Source: Chloroflexota bacterium | Lineage (GTDB): Bacteria > Chloroflexota > Limnocylindria > Limnocylindrales > CSP1-4 | Direction: 5' to 3' | Assembly: GCA_016875645.1 (NCBI GenBank) | Contig: VGPE01000018.1 | Span: 1 to 21,331, forward strand | DNA: 21,331 bases | Shown: positions 1-7,162 of the stretch, in pieces | How the letters are laid out: the number at the start of each line of letters is the position of its first letter | Position numbering within the stretch: the stretch's first letter is position 1 | Position numbers and translations under genes: made by a program | Notes under the pieces: model-generated | The model's input: only the letters and a program-made list of their open reading frames with translations | Database searches by the model: none | Told to the model about the DNA's origin: nothing

Positions 1-811
1 GTCCGCCCCGTGCGCGCATCTGGGAGTTGGCGCAGATGTCCATCGACAGCGTGACCTGCCGGGCGCGGCCGGCCCGCACGACCTGCGCCACGTTGCGCGC
101 CCGCTGACGGTCGTCGATCATGCCGCCGCCGGCGCGGCCGACATGGTCGACCTGCACGAAGACCCCCGTCTCGGCGATCGCGAGGACGTCGTCGGCTCCG
201 CTGAGCTCGCCCAGATGGCCGATCACGATCCGTTCGACCGGCACGCCCTCCTCGCGCAGGAGCTCGATCTGGGCCAGGGCCAGCTCGCCGTAGTGGGTGG
301 TATGGGTGCTGATCGAGCAGCCGAGCTGTCGCTGCGCGCGCGCGGCGGCGCGGAAGGCCCGCTCCTCGCCGGGCGTCATGGTCGGCCCGCGCCCGGTGCC
401 GAGCTCGCCGATGATCCCCGGCCGCACGCCGGTCGCTCCGACACCATCGGTGAACTCGCGGACCAGCTGCGCCGCGAGATCGTCTGTCCACGTGGAGGCG
501 ATCTGCGGCGGGTGATACTCGCGGCGGTACCAGCCGGCGCCCATCACGATGTGGACGCCTGACCGGCGGGACAGCTCCGCGAGGCCGGCCGGGTTGCGGC
601 CGATCGCCTCGACGGTGAGGTCGACGATGGCCGCGCCGGCGCCTGCCGCCCGACCGTACGCCGCGACCTCGTCGGCGAGGAGCGCCGCGTCGGAGACGAC
701 GGCGTTTTACGAGCCCGGCGGCGACTCGATGTCGAAGAACGTGTGCTCATGCATCATCGTCGGGCCCAGCGACGCGGGGTCGATGGGCCCGAGGACGGTC
801 TGGATCCTCAC
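1..811 (-). pseudogene. Phosphotriesterase-like hydrolase, interrupted by an in-frame TAA and cut by the window edge
   Basis: The reading frame begins at a GTG that overlaps the stop of the upstream amidohydrolase by four bases (GTGA, 808-811) and runs leftward to the window edge. Landmarks of the phosphotriesterase (PTE/PHP) branch of the amidohydrolase superfamily appear in order: N-terminal HEH metal motif (residues 21-23), GIIGELGTG with Glu where classical PTE has a carboxylated Lys, ISTHTTH, VIGHLGEL, and LSMDIC with the catalytic Asp. Members hydrolyse lactones or phosphotriesters using two metals. Codon 35 is TAA (707-709), and the same frame then continues with family-like sequence. 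The first in-frame restart is a GTG at 545-547, which would lose the HEH motif and the first barrel strands. The TAA could be a true nonsense mutation (one base from GAA, CAA or AAA) or a consensus error. The C-terminus is outside the window. Family assignment is firm; pseudogene status is provisional. Confidence 0.78.
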
Positions 812-1920
812 CTTGCGCCGGGCAGCCCCAGGAACTTCGCCGCGGTGCCGCCCATGATCGCGTCGACCGCGGCCTGGCCGATCCGCTCGGGCAGGTACTT
901 CTCGACCCAGTCACGCGACTGGCGATAGGTGCAGAACCGGTTCTGGAACGGCATGTCCGTGCCGTACATCAGCCGGTCGGCTCCGATCTCGTCGACCATC
1001 TGCTCGAGCGCTGCCCAGCAGCCGCGGTACGGGTAGTCGATGAGGTCGCCGATCCGGATGGGAAAACTGACCTCGAGGTGGATGCGGCTGTCGCGCAGCG
1101 GCGCGAAGCTGTCCTTCGGCATGACGAGGCGATCACCTTCAACATAGGCACGCCACGGGTAGCCGTGGGTGATGCTCACCGGGACGTCCGGGTAGCGATC
1201 CGACCAGCGGCGCAGCGCCCACAGCACGTCCACGAAGCCCTGGCGCGTGTCGGGATCGTTCGCGGCCGGGCCGAGCGTGAAGAAGATCGGCACGCCGAGT
1301 TGCGCGGCGGCGTCCCAGAACGGCGTCCAGGACGGCTCGTCGAAGCGCGTTGAGTCGGTCACCCGGTACGCGTAGTCCGGGATGATCTTGAGCGCGTGCA
1401 GGCCAAGGTCCCGGATCGCGTGGCGGGCGCCTTCGATCGCGCGGTCCGGATCGGTCGGGATGAACTGCTCCTCCACGATGGCCATGGAGCGCAGGCGATT
1501 CGGGTACGCGCGGACGCACTCCGCCATGAAGGCGTTGTCCTTGTCAAGCGTCTGGTCGACGTGCATCAGTGCCCAGTCGATGCCGGCGTAGTCCATCTCG
1601 CCGATGCACTGGCCGGCGCTGAACTCGATGATCCCGGGCGGGAAGTAGTGCTTGGTGAAGTCCTCGCCATCGACGGTCCAGACCATGCGGCCGTGGGTCC
1701 GGTCCACGCGGAAGTTCCGGTTCGCAAGGCGCCACGGGTCGTCGGGGCGCGGGTCCATCAACTTGCTGGCGTCGCCGGGCCGCAGGTCGCGCGTCGAGTA
1801 CGCCGGCTGGTGGTGGCCGGCATAGCCCAACTGCCAGTACTTCAGATGCTCGGCCGCGGAGGTGTGGCCGGCGGGATGGTCCGGCGCGCGGAACGTGTAG
1901 ACATGCGTGTCGACGATCAC
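808..1920 (-). CDS. Amidohydrolase-2 family metal-dependent hydrolase/decarboxylase
   Basis: This 370-residue protein starts at a GTG that overlaps the end of the LacI-family gene by four bases (GTGA). It is an Amidohydrolase_2 (ACMSD-like TIM barrel) protein. The N-terminal strand reads IVDTHVY, keeping Asp4 and His6 but with Tyr8 where many relatives have the second His of the HxH pair. Mid-protein HALKIIPDY, then SITHGYPW and the late YGTDMPF supply the usual Lys/His/Asp positions of the barrel, and the tail AAKFLGL is typical of the family. Members hydrolyse or decarboxylate small carboxylated or lactone substrates in the cytoplasm; the substrate here cannot be read from sequence. It is the middle gene of a leftward three-gene set (LacI regulator, this gene, PTE-like gene) and is almost certainly co-translated with both. 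The missing second His may mean one metal or altered chemistry. Confidence 0.88.
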   Translation of the reverse strand: MIVDTHVYTFRAPDHPAGHTSAAEHLKYWQLGYAGHHQPAYSTRDLRPGDASKLMDPRPDDPWRLANRNFRVDRTHGRMVWTVDGEDFTKHYFPPGIIEFSAGQCIGEMDYAGIDWALMHVDQTLDKDNAFMAECVRAYPNRLRSMAIVEEQFIPTDPDRAIEGARHAIRDLGLHALKIIPDYAYRVTDSTRFDEPSWTPFWDAAAQLGVPIFFTLGPAANDPDTRQGFVDVLWALRRWSDRYPDVPVSITHGYPWRAYVEGDRLVMPKDSFAPLRDSRIHLEVSFPIRIGDLIDYPYRGCWAALEQMVDEIGADRLMYGTDMPFQNRFCTYRQSRDWVEKYLPERIGQAAVDAIMGGTAAKFLGLPGAR

Positions 1921-3089
1921 GAGGGTCCTCCAATCAGCGCTGGAACCCGGGCGTGCTGGCGCGCCGGACGGCGCGACGACAGCGATGTCTGACGGGGCGA
2001 CGGGTGGGGCGCCTCATGCGGCCCGCATGTTCCGCGAACCACGATCTCGGCGGGCAGGACCTCGCGGCGCGGCGGTTCGCTCCGGCCACGCAGGCGTTCG
2101 AGCAGCAACTCGACCGCTCGCGTGCCCATCTCCCGGGCGGCCGTGCTCACGGTGGTGAGCCAGACGGGGCGCAGGCTGGCCGCCGGGATGTCGTCGAAGC
2201 CGACCACAGAGACCTGGCCCGGGACGTCGGCGCCGGCCTCGGCCAGAGCGTCGAGGCAGCCGAGCGCGATCGTATCGTCGGCCGCCACGATGCCGTCGGG
2301 GCGACGGCGCGCGTCGAGCAGCCGCCGTGTCGCGTCGTAGCCGTGCTCGCGCGTGAACGCGCCGGGAACATAGGGCACGGCGAACGGCGGCAGCCGTGCC
2401 GCACGCAGGGCGCGCTCGTATCCGGCCCGGCGGCCCTGGTCGGTGGCCGTCTCTGCCTGTCCCCCGACATAGGCGATCGCGCTTCGGCCGTGCGCGATCA
2501 GGTGGTTCGTGGCGACCTCGCCCGCGGCGATGTTGTCGAGCGAGACCCCGTCGACCGGCAGATCGGCCCAGACGCGATTGGCGAGCACGATCGGCAGGCC
2601 CGTCCGGACCAGCGCGGCCAGGTCGCTCGCGTCGCCGAACAACGTGGACGTGAGGATCACTCCGTCGACCCGCTGCTCCGCCATGAGCCGCAGGTACGCG
2701 GCCTGCGATTCCGGCCGTTCGCCGGCACTCCCGACCAGGACCGTGTAGCCGTGGTCGAGCGCGCACGAGGTGATCGCGTCGATGATCTCCGGGTAGAAGC
2801 CATTGGTGATGTTCGACACCACGAGGCCCAGCATCTGCGTCCGGCGGGTGATCAGGCTGCGTGCAGCCGCGTTGGGGATGTAGCCCAGGGCTGCCATCTC
2901 CCGCTCGACGCGCATTCGTGTCTCCGGCCGCACGTTGGCGCTGCCGTTGATGACTCTCGACACGGTCGACTGCGAGACACGTGCGGCGGCAGCGACATCG
3001 CGCGCGTTGATGCGACCGGCCGCGGACCGATCGGACGGCCGTGCGGCGGCGCGAGTGCTGATCGGCCTGGTGCGCCTGGGACGAACCAA
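1917..3089 (-). CDS. LacI-family transcriptional regulator
   Basis: The protein is about 390 residues from the preferred TTG start at 3087-3089. This TTG is chosen because GGAGG lies five bases upstream (3095-3099). An in-frame ATG at 3120-3122 has no ribosome site and lies inside a palindrome. Domain order: a basic leader, the helix-turn-helix (INARDVAAAARVSQSTVSRVING), a hinge helix ending PNAAARSL, then a periplasmic-binding-protein-like sensor domain (MLGLVVSNITNGFYPEI, GVILTSTLFG, VSVVGFDDIPAA) to the C-terminus. A proline- and arginine-rich tail of about 30 residues follows the domain and is unusual. LacI regulators usually repress neighbouring sugar-catabolism genes until a sugar-like ligand binds. 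It heads the leftward set and faces the aminotransferase gene, so it probably controls both arms and itself through the palindrome at 3116-3135. Family assignment is certain; ligand unknown. Confidence 0.95.
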   Translation of the reverse strand: MVRPRRTRPISTRAAARPSDRSAAGRINARDVAAAARVSQSTVSRVINGSANVRPETRMRVEREMAALGYIPNAAARSLITRRTQMLGLVVSNITNGFYPEIIDAITSCALDHGYTVLVGSAGERPESQAAYLRLMAEQRVDGVILTSTLFGDASDLAALVRTGLPIVLANRVWADLPVDGVSLDNIAAGEVATNHLIAHGRSAIAYVGGQAETATDQGRRAGYERALRAARLPPFAVPYVPGAFTREHGYDATRRLLDARRRPDGIVAADDTIALGCLDALAEAGADVPGQVSVVGFDDIPAASLRPVWLTTVSTAAREMGTRAVELLLERLRGRSEPPRREVLPAEIVVRGTCGPHEAPHPSPRQTSLSSRRPARQHARVPALIGGPS

Positions 3090-3115
3090 TCCCCCCTCCG
3101 TCTCTTCGTGAGGAT

Positions 3116-3135
3116 GGCACATGGGCCCGTGTGCC
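3116..3135. promoter_or_regulatory. Candidate LacI-family operator (20-bp palindrome)
   Basis: GGCACATGGGCCCGTGTGCC is an inverted repeat with one mismatched pair, centred on GGGCCC. It sits 27 bp upstream of the preferred TTG start of the LacI-family gene and about 100 bp upstream of the divergent aminotransferase. Position, length and symmetry suit a LacI-family dimer. Its centre is GC rather than the common CG, so the regulator could differ from the textbook type. Confidence 0.5.
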
Positions 3136-3238
3136 GGGGCCCTGCCCGTGCGCAGATCGACGGGGGTCGCCGGCGGTACCATCGGCCGACCGACCGACGC
3201 CGGCCAAGGGCCGGCCGTGTCCGATCCGGAGGATCCCG

Positions 3239-4504
3239 ATGACCACGCCCGCCTCGATTGCCCGGCCTGCCATCGACGGCGGCGACCCGATCCGCCGCGA
3301 TCCCATGCCGGCGCGCATCCAGGTCGACGAGACCGAGCTCGAGGCGATCGACCGGGTGTTCCGGCGGCGAATGACCGACGGCGGCGCCTTCGACCGCTAC
3401 GACGGCCCCGAGGTCGACACCTACGAGCAGGAGCTGGCGGCGTACTTCGGAGTGAAGCACGTGACCTGCGTCTCGGCCGGGACCGCCGCGATCCACGCCG
3501 CGATCGGTGCGCTGGACCTGGAGCCCGGTTCCGAAGTGATCGTCTCGTCCTTCACCGACCCGGGCTCCGTGATGCCGCTGCTCTTCAACGGGCTGATCCC
3601 GGTCTTCGCGGAGCACGACTACGACACGTTCCTGATGTCGCCCGAGGGTGTGCGGGCGGCGGTGACGCCCTACACGCGGGCGATCATCGTGGCCCAGATC
3701 CACGGCTACGTGGCGGACATGGCAGCGATCGGCGCCATCGCCCGCGAGCACAACCTCACGGTCATCGGCGACACGTCGCAGGCGCACGGCTCCACCCTCA
3801 ACGGCAGCCGCTCGGCGCCGTTCGGCGACATCGGCGCGATGAGCCTGATGAGCGGCAAGCATATGGTCGCGGGCGGCCAGGGCGGCATGGTCGCCACGAA
3901 TGACGAGGCGATCTACTGGGCAGCCAAGCGATTCGCCGATCGCGGCAAGCCGTTCGGCCAGGCGGCCACGACGAACACGGGCATCGGGCTCAACTACCGG
4001 ATGCACGAGATCGAGGCCGCGATGGGCCGGGTCCAGCTCGGCAAGCTGGAATCGATCATGACCCGCCGGCGCGACGTACTGGCCGGGATCTTCGCGGGAA
4101 TCAGGGACCTCGAGACGGTCCGGCCCGTCCGCGCGCTCCCCGGCGTGGAGATCAACCCCTGGTCGGCGATGTTCTACGTCGACACCGAGCGGCTCACCGT
4201 GGACAACCGGCGGTTCGCTGAGGCGCTCGTGGCCGAGGGCATCCCCGCCTCGGCCGGCTACCGCAACGCCATCGTCTACGGGCTCCAGTTCTGGCGGGAG
4301 CGCAAGACCTTCGGCACCTCGGGCTGGCCGTTCGGGTTCGAGCTGCTCGGCCGGCGCACCGAGTGGCGCGACTACCACCACCCGACGGTCGAGCGGATTG
4401 CACGAACACTGGTGCTGATCGAGGTCCACGAGTCATGGACCCGGCGCGAGGCCGACCAGACGGCGGCCGCCTTCCGGAAACTGGAGGCCGCATACCGCCG
4501 GTGA
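3239..4504 (+). CDS. DegT/DnrJ/EryC1/StrS-family PLP-dependent aminotransferase
   Basis: The protein has 421 residues from the ATG at 3239, which follows GGAGGA at good spacing; earlier in-frame starts have no ribosome site. It is a fold-type I PLP enzyme of the DegT/StrS family: SAGTAA (79-84) for the cofactor phosphate, GDTSQAHG with Asp178 contacting the pyridine nitrogen, and MSGKHMVAGGQGG with Lys207 as the Schiff-base lysine. NYRMHEIEAAMG matches the family's interface region. Members usually transfer an amino group to keto-sugars or keto-cyclitols in antibiotic, O-antigen or amino-sugar synthesis. Here there are no nucleotide-sugar or glycosyltransferase genes; the neighbours are a LacI-type regulator and hydrolases. 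That suggests a catabolic role, removing or exchanging the amino group of an amino sugar or aminocyclitol (inference). It is divergent from the regulator and probably co-transcribed with the ceramidase-like gene 186 bp downstream. Confidence 0.92.
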   Translation: MTTPASIARPAIDGGDPIRRDPMPARIQVDETELEAIDRVFRRRMTDGGAFDRYDGPEVDTYEQELAAYFGVKHVTCVSAGTAAIHAAIGALDLEPGSEVIVSSFTDPGSVMPLLFNGLIPVFAEHDYDTFLMSPEGVRAAVTPYTRAIIVAQIHGYVADMAAIGAIAREHNLTVIGDTSQAHGSTLNGSRSAPFGDIGAMSLMSGKHMVAGGQGGMVATNDEAIYWAAKRFADRGKPFGQAATTNTGIGLNYRMHEIEAAMGRVQLGKLESIMTRRRDVLAGIFAGIRDLETVRPVRALPGVEINPWSAMFYVDTERLTVDNRRFAEALVAEGIPASAGYRNAIVYGLQFWRERKTFGTSGWPFGFELLGRRTEWRDYHHPTVERIARTLVLIEVHESWTRREADQTAAAFRKLEAAYRR

Positions 4505-4690
4505 GGACGACCGGACCGGGGCGGACCCCGAGCCCCCGGCGAGGCATCGCCGCGTGCCCTCCGCGACGCGAACTCGGCAGGCAGTGCCCCTCACCGCGTG
4601 CGCGCCGCTGCGCGGGGCCCGTGACAGTCCGCGCCGATCCAGGCGGTGGGAGGCGCGGCATTCCGGCCGAGTCGCCTGTCAGGGCTGACC

Positions 4691-6028
4691 GTGGGTGACC
4701 CGCGGCCCACCATGCTGCGAGCGGGATTCGCCTGGCGGGACATCACGCCTCCGATCGGGCACCCCAACTCGCTCGGCGGGGCCGCCAACCCGATCGCGGA
4801 GATCTGGGAGCCCCTGCGGGTGAGCGTCCTGACGCTGGAGGACGCGCCCACCGGTGTGCGGTTCGTCGCGGCCGGCTTCGACCTGTGCGGGCTGCTCGAG
4901 GAGACGCATCGGTCGATCCGCCAGGCGATCGGCGCCGCTGCCGGGGTCGACCCCGAAACGGTCGTGGCGAACAGCTCCCACACGCACAGCGCGCCGTACC
5001 TGTCGTCAGCGCTGGACCGGCTGCTGCGGCCGCTCGGGCTGGTGAACTCGGAACCCGCGTACGTGGACGCGGTCCGTGACGCCGCCGCGGCGGCGGCGCG
5101 CGACGCGGTGGCAGCGCTTGCGCCCGTCGGAGCGGTGCGGGTGGGCCACGGGCGGGTAGTGCGCGTGGCGGCCAACCGCCGACCGAAGCTCAACGGGCAG
5201 ACCGTCCATCGCTACGGGCGCCCCGAGTCGGCGGAGCTGCGGGACCTGCCGGAAGGCCTCATCGACCCGGACGCGCACGTGGTCGCAATCGACGCCCCGG
5301 ACGGCTCGTCGATGGGCACGATCGCGATCTACGCCTGCCATCCGACCGCGCTCGGCGGCAACGTCCGTGCCTGGCTGTCGCCGGACTTCGTCGGGCCGGC
5401 GCGACGAGCTGTCGAGCACGCCACCGGCGCGCCCATGGTCTTTCTCCAGGGCTGCGGCGGCAACTGTGGCACCGGCAAGTGGATCGCGGGCACCCCGCGC
5501 GAGGACCAGGACGCGATGGGCGCGCGCCTTGCGGACGGGATCGTGGCCGCGCACTCCACCGCGACGCCGGTGGAGCTCGGTCCGCTGCAGGTGGCAGCCC
5601 GCCGGGTCGCGACGCCGCTCGACGCGCTGCCATCCATCGCCCAGATGAAGGCGGAGCTCGCCGCGGCGGCGGCGACTGAAGACATCGCGCGCGCTCACGA
5701 GGTGGGTGACCGGCTGGTGTTCGCGCAGCAGGTCGCTGACGGCTGGCAGCCGCGCGTCGTGGCGGCCCGCGCGGGCGACCTGGCGCTCGTCAGCCTTCCC
5801 GGCGAGCAGTTCGTCGACTTCAGCCTGCGGATCCGCGAGGGATCGCCAGTGGCGGAGACGATCGTGACCGCCTATGACGACAATTCGCTCCAGTACGTGC
5901 CGACGGCGGAGGCGTTCCCCGAGGGCGCCTACGAGGTGAACGGCGGATGGCGCTACGTCGCACCGGGCGGCGGCGAGGTCATCGCCCGCGGCGCGCTGGA
6001 CCTGCTGCGGGACCTGGCGAGCGCCTGA
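4691..6028 (+). CDS. Neutral/alkaline ceramidase-domain hydrolase
   Basis: The protein has about 445 residues from the GTG at 4691, which has AGGG six bases upstream. An ATG at 4712 is a possible shorter start, only seven residues before the conserved core. It matches the N-terminal catalytic domain of neutral/alkaline non-lysosomal ceramidase: RAGFAWRDITPPIG at the start, zinc-ligand motif SSHTHSAP (His97, His99), YACHPTALGG, the FLQGCGGNCG loop and LVSLPGEQFVDF. Ceramidases cleave an N-acyl amide bond with a zinc ion. Full-length secreted ceramidases are much longer and carry an extra C-terminal domain and a signal peptide. Both are absent here, so this is probably a cytoplasmic amidase or related hydrolase whose substrate need not be ceramide. 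The context (aminotransferase upstream, LacI regulator, amidohydrolase) favours a small amide or amino-sugar derivative. Confidence 0.87.
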   Translation: MGDPRPTMLRAGFAWRDITPPIGHPNSLGGAANPIAEIWEPLRVSVLTLEDAPTGVRFVAAGFDLCGLLEETHRSIRQAIGAAAGVDPETVVANSSHTHSAPYLSSALDRLLRPLGLVNSEPAYVDAVRDAAAAAARDAVAALAPVGAVRVGHGRVVRVAANRRPKLNGQTVHRYGRPESAELRDLPEGLIDPDAHVVAIDAPDGSSMGTIAIYACHPTALGGNVRAWLSPDFVGPARRAVEHATGAPMVFLQGCGGNCGTGKWIAGTPREDQDAMGARLADGIVAAHSTATPVELGPLQVAARRVATPLDALPSIAQMKAELAAAAATEDIARAHEVGDRLVFAQQVADGWQPRVVAARAGDLALVSLPGEQFVDFSLRIREGSPVAETIVTAYDDNSLQYVPTAEAFPEGAYEVNGGWRYVAPGGGEVIARGALDLLRDLASA

Positions 6029-6047
6029 CCCGGACGAGTACAGCCGT

Positions 6048-6076
6048 TTGACAGCACTGCCGATCCACCGCATGCT
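6048..6076 (+). promoter_or_regulatory. Possible promoter upstream of the zinc-ribbon gene
   Basis: A perfect TTGACA (-35, 6048-6053) is followed after 17 bases by CATGCT (6071-6076), a weak -10 with three consensus matches. It lies about 145 bp before the ATG at 6220. The only other thing seen in the 6029-6219 gap is the AGGGA ribosome site of that gene. Confidence 0.3.
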
Positions 6077-6219
6077 CATCCTCGTCACCGCCGCGCAGTC
6101 GCAGGTCTGAGCAACCTCACCCAGGCTCCCGCGACACGCAGCGGTCACCCGTCCGTTCGCTCCGGTCCGGATTCGACCGTGGAGCATCCGTCCTGCGGGA
6201 CCACAACAGGGACCTGGAA

Positions 6220-6402
6220 ATGAGTACCCGAACCATGCGCGCCCGCGCGCTTCCCCTTCGTTCCGACGCCGGCCGGCGCATCCGAAGGCTCTCCCGGCGG
6301 CTGTTCTGCCGCACCAACGGCTGCAGCACCTACCTCGAGGTCGACCGCGCACGCGGCCTGGCCGTCTGCCCGGTGTGCGGCTACACGCGCACAGTCGACT
6401 GA
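6220..6402 (+). CDS. Small zinc-ribbon protein (60 aa)
   Basis: A short ORF starts at ATG with AGGGA seven bases upstream. The N-terminal 29 residues are strongly basic (many Arg). The C-terminal half is a four-cysteine zinc ribbon: Cys30 and Cys35 (FCRTNGC), then Cys50 and Cys53 (CPVCGYTRT), the second knuckle resembling rubredoxin-like or transcription-factor ribbons. The cysteine spacing and correct ribosome site argue that it is real despite its length. A basic tail plus zinc ribbon suggests a nucleic-acid- or ribosome-binding role, which is inference. It stands alone on the + strand and ends just before the tandem hairpin pair at 6441-6516, which probably terminates it. Confidence 0.68.
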   Translation: MSTRTMRARALPLRSDAGRRIRRLSRRLFCRTNGCSTYLEVDRARGLAVCPVCGYTRTVD

Positions 6403-6440
6403 CCGCGACCGGCCGGCCCGGACGTCTCGTGCCGAAAAGC

Positions 6441-6516
6441 GTGGAGGGCGCCGACCCCTCAGCGGCGCCCTCCAGGGAGTGGAGGGCGCCGACCCCTCAG
6501 CGGCGCCCTCCAGGGA
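6441..6516. repeat. Perfect tandem duplication of a 38-nt hairpin unit
   Basis: Two identical 38-base units lie head to tail (6441-6478 and 6479-6516). Each contains a perfect 11-bp stem, GGAGGGCGCCG and CGGCGCCCTCC, around the nine-base loop ACCCCTCAG. The pair lies between convergent genes (zinc ribbon on +, membrane protein on -). With no T-tract, it most likely acts as a two-way terminator or RNA-end stabiliser. The two units can also pair with each other into one longer structure. Confidence 0.85.
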
Positions 6517-6551
6517 ATGGTGTGGTGGTGCCGCCGCGCTGGCGGCTCCGG

Positions 6552-6995
6552 TCAGCCCTTGCGGTTCGTCAACCCGCCGAACCAGCTGACAGGCGATCGC
6601 CCGAACGCTCGTCGGATGTCCGGGGTGTCGAGGTAGTACAGGATGATCAGGTTGATCGCGATCCCGATGATCGAGTTCGAGATCGACTGGTAGCCCAGGA
6701 CGATCTGGACAATGGTGACCACCAGGGACGCGACCATCAGGCCGATGCCCAGCATCCAGGCCCACGGGGCGAGCGTCCACGCGCCGTACGCGAACGCCAG
6801 CTCGGCGGCGCCGATGACGATGAAGATGATCCCGAAGATCGCCGCGAGTCCGCCGATCGCCACGGCCGACGCGAGCACCGCTCCGGCCGCCATCAGCCCG
6901 AGACCGACCAGGATGGTGAGCACACCGCCGATGGCGGACAGGACCGCAAGGATCGTGATGCCCGTCGGTCGTGCGCCGGCAGGGGTCTGAGACAT
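6552..6995 (-). CDS. Small multi-pass membrane protein (147 aa)
   Basis: After a short polar N-terminus (MSQTPAGARPTG) nearly all of the sequence is hydrophobic and forms about four membrane helices, roughly residues 12-36, 44-70, 78-105 and 107-125. Gly/Ala-rich helices and a short basic tail complete it. The end carries YYLDTPDIRRAFG, a C-terminal pattern I associate with small DUF-type integral membrane proteins of actinobacteria and Chloroflexota. No catalytic residues are visible and the function is unknown. The start at 6995 lies about 60 bp downstream of a strong promoter at 7066-7094. The gene is divergent from the MarR regulator, which could repress it. It converges on the tandem hairpins to its left. 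Confidence 0.8.
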   Translation of the reverse strand: MSQTPAGARPTGITILAVLSAIGGVLTILVGLGLMAAGAVLASAVAIGGLAAIFGIIFIVIGAAELAFAYGAWTLAPWAWMLGIGLMVASLVVTIVQIVLGYQSISNSIIGIAINLIILYYLDTPDIRRAFGRSPVSWFGGLTNRKG

Positions 6996-7065
6996 GGGCT
7001 ACTCCCGTCCGCGGCGGGCTGCGACCCTCGTGACCACGCGAAAGCATCGGCCGCCGTGGGGCTAG

Positions 7066-7094
7066 TTGATACCCCCCAGCGCCGACAGTGTCAA
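7066..7094 (-). promoter_or_regulatory. Strong sigma-70-like promoter for the membrane protein gene
   Basis: Read on the minus strand, a perfect TTGACA (-35, 7089-7094) is followed by exactly 17 bases and TATCAA (-10, 7066-7071). Transcription would begin near 7059 and give a leader of about 60 bases before the ATG at 6995. It is the best-matching promoter found in the window. Confidence 0.72.
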
Positions 7095-7162
7095 TGCGGA
7101 ATCCGGGCCGCCCTCGCGCGCCCGGCCGCGCATGCTGTCGTCCACGACGTTCCCGCGCGTGC

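Noticed and set aside
707..709. Recoding or readthrough of the in-frame stop in the PTE-like gene
   Set aside because: The codon is TAA, not the TGA or TAG used for selenocysteine or pyrrolysine, and no recoding structure is evident next to it.
3200..3214. CCGGCC-AAG-GGCCGG inverted repeat as a second operator
   Set aside because: Only 6-bp arms of low complexity, common by chance at this GC content; the 20-bp palindrome nearby is far better.
2852..4429. Open frame of 525 codons on the - strand across the aminotransferase and LacI region
   Set aside because: It is antisense to two well-recognised genes and crosses their promoter region; no domain is visible.
5006..6352. Open frame of 448 codons on the - strand
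   Set aside because: Antisense to the ceramidase-domain gene and extends over the zinc-ribbon start; no recognisable protein.
6441..6516. CRISPR-like repeat array
   Set aside because: Only two contiguous units with no spacers; each is a self-complementary hairpin.
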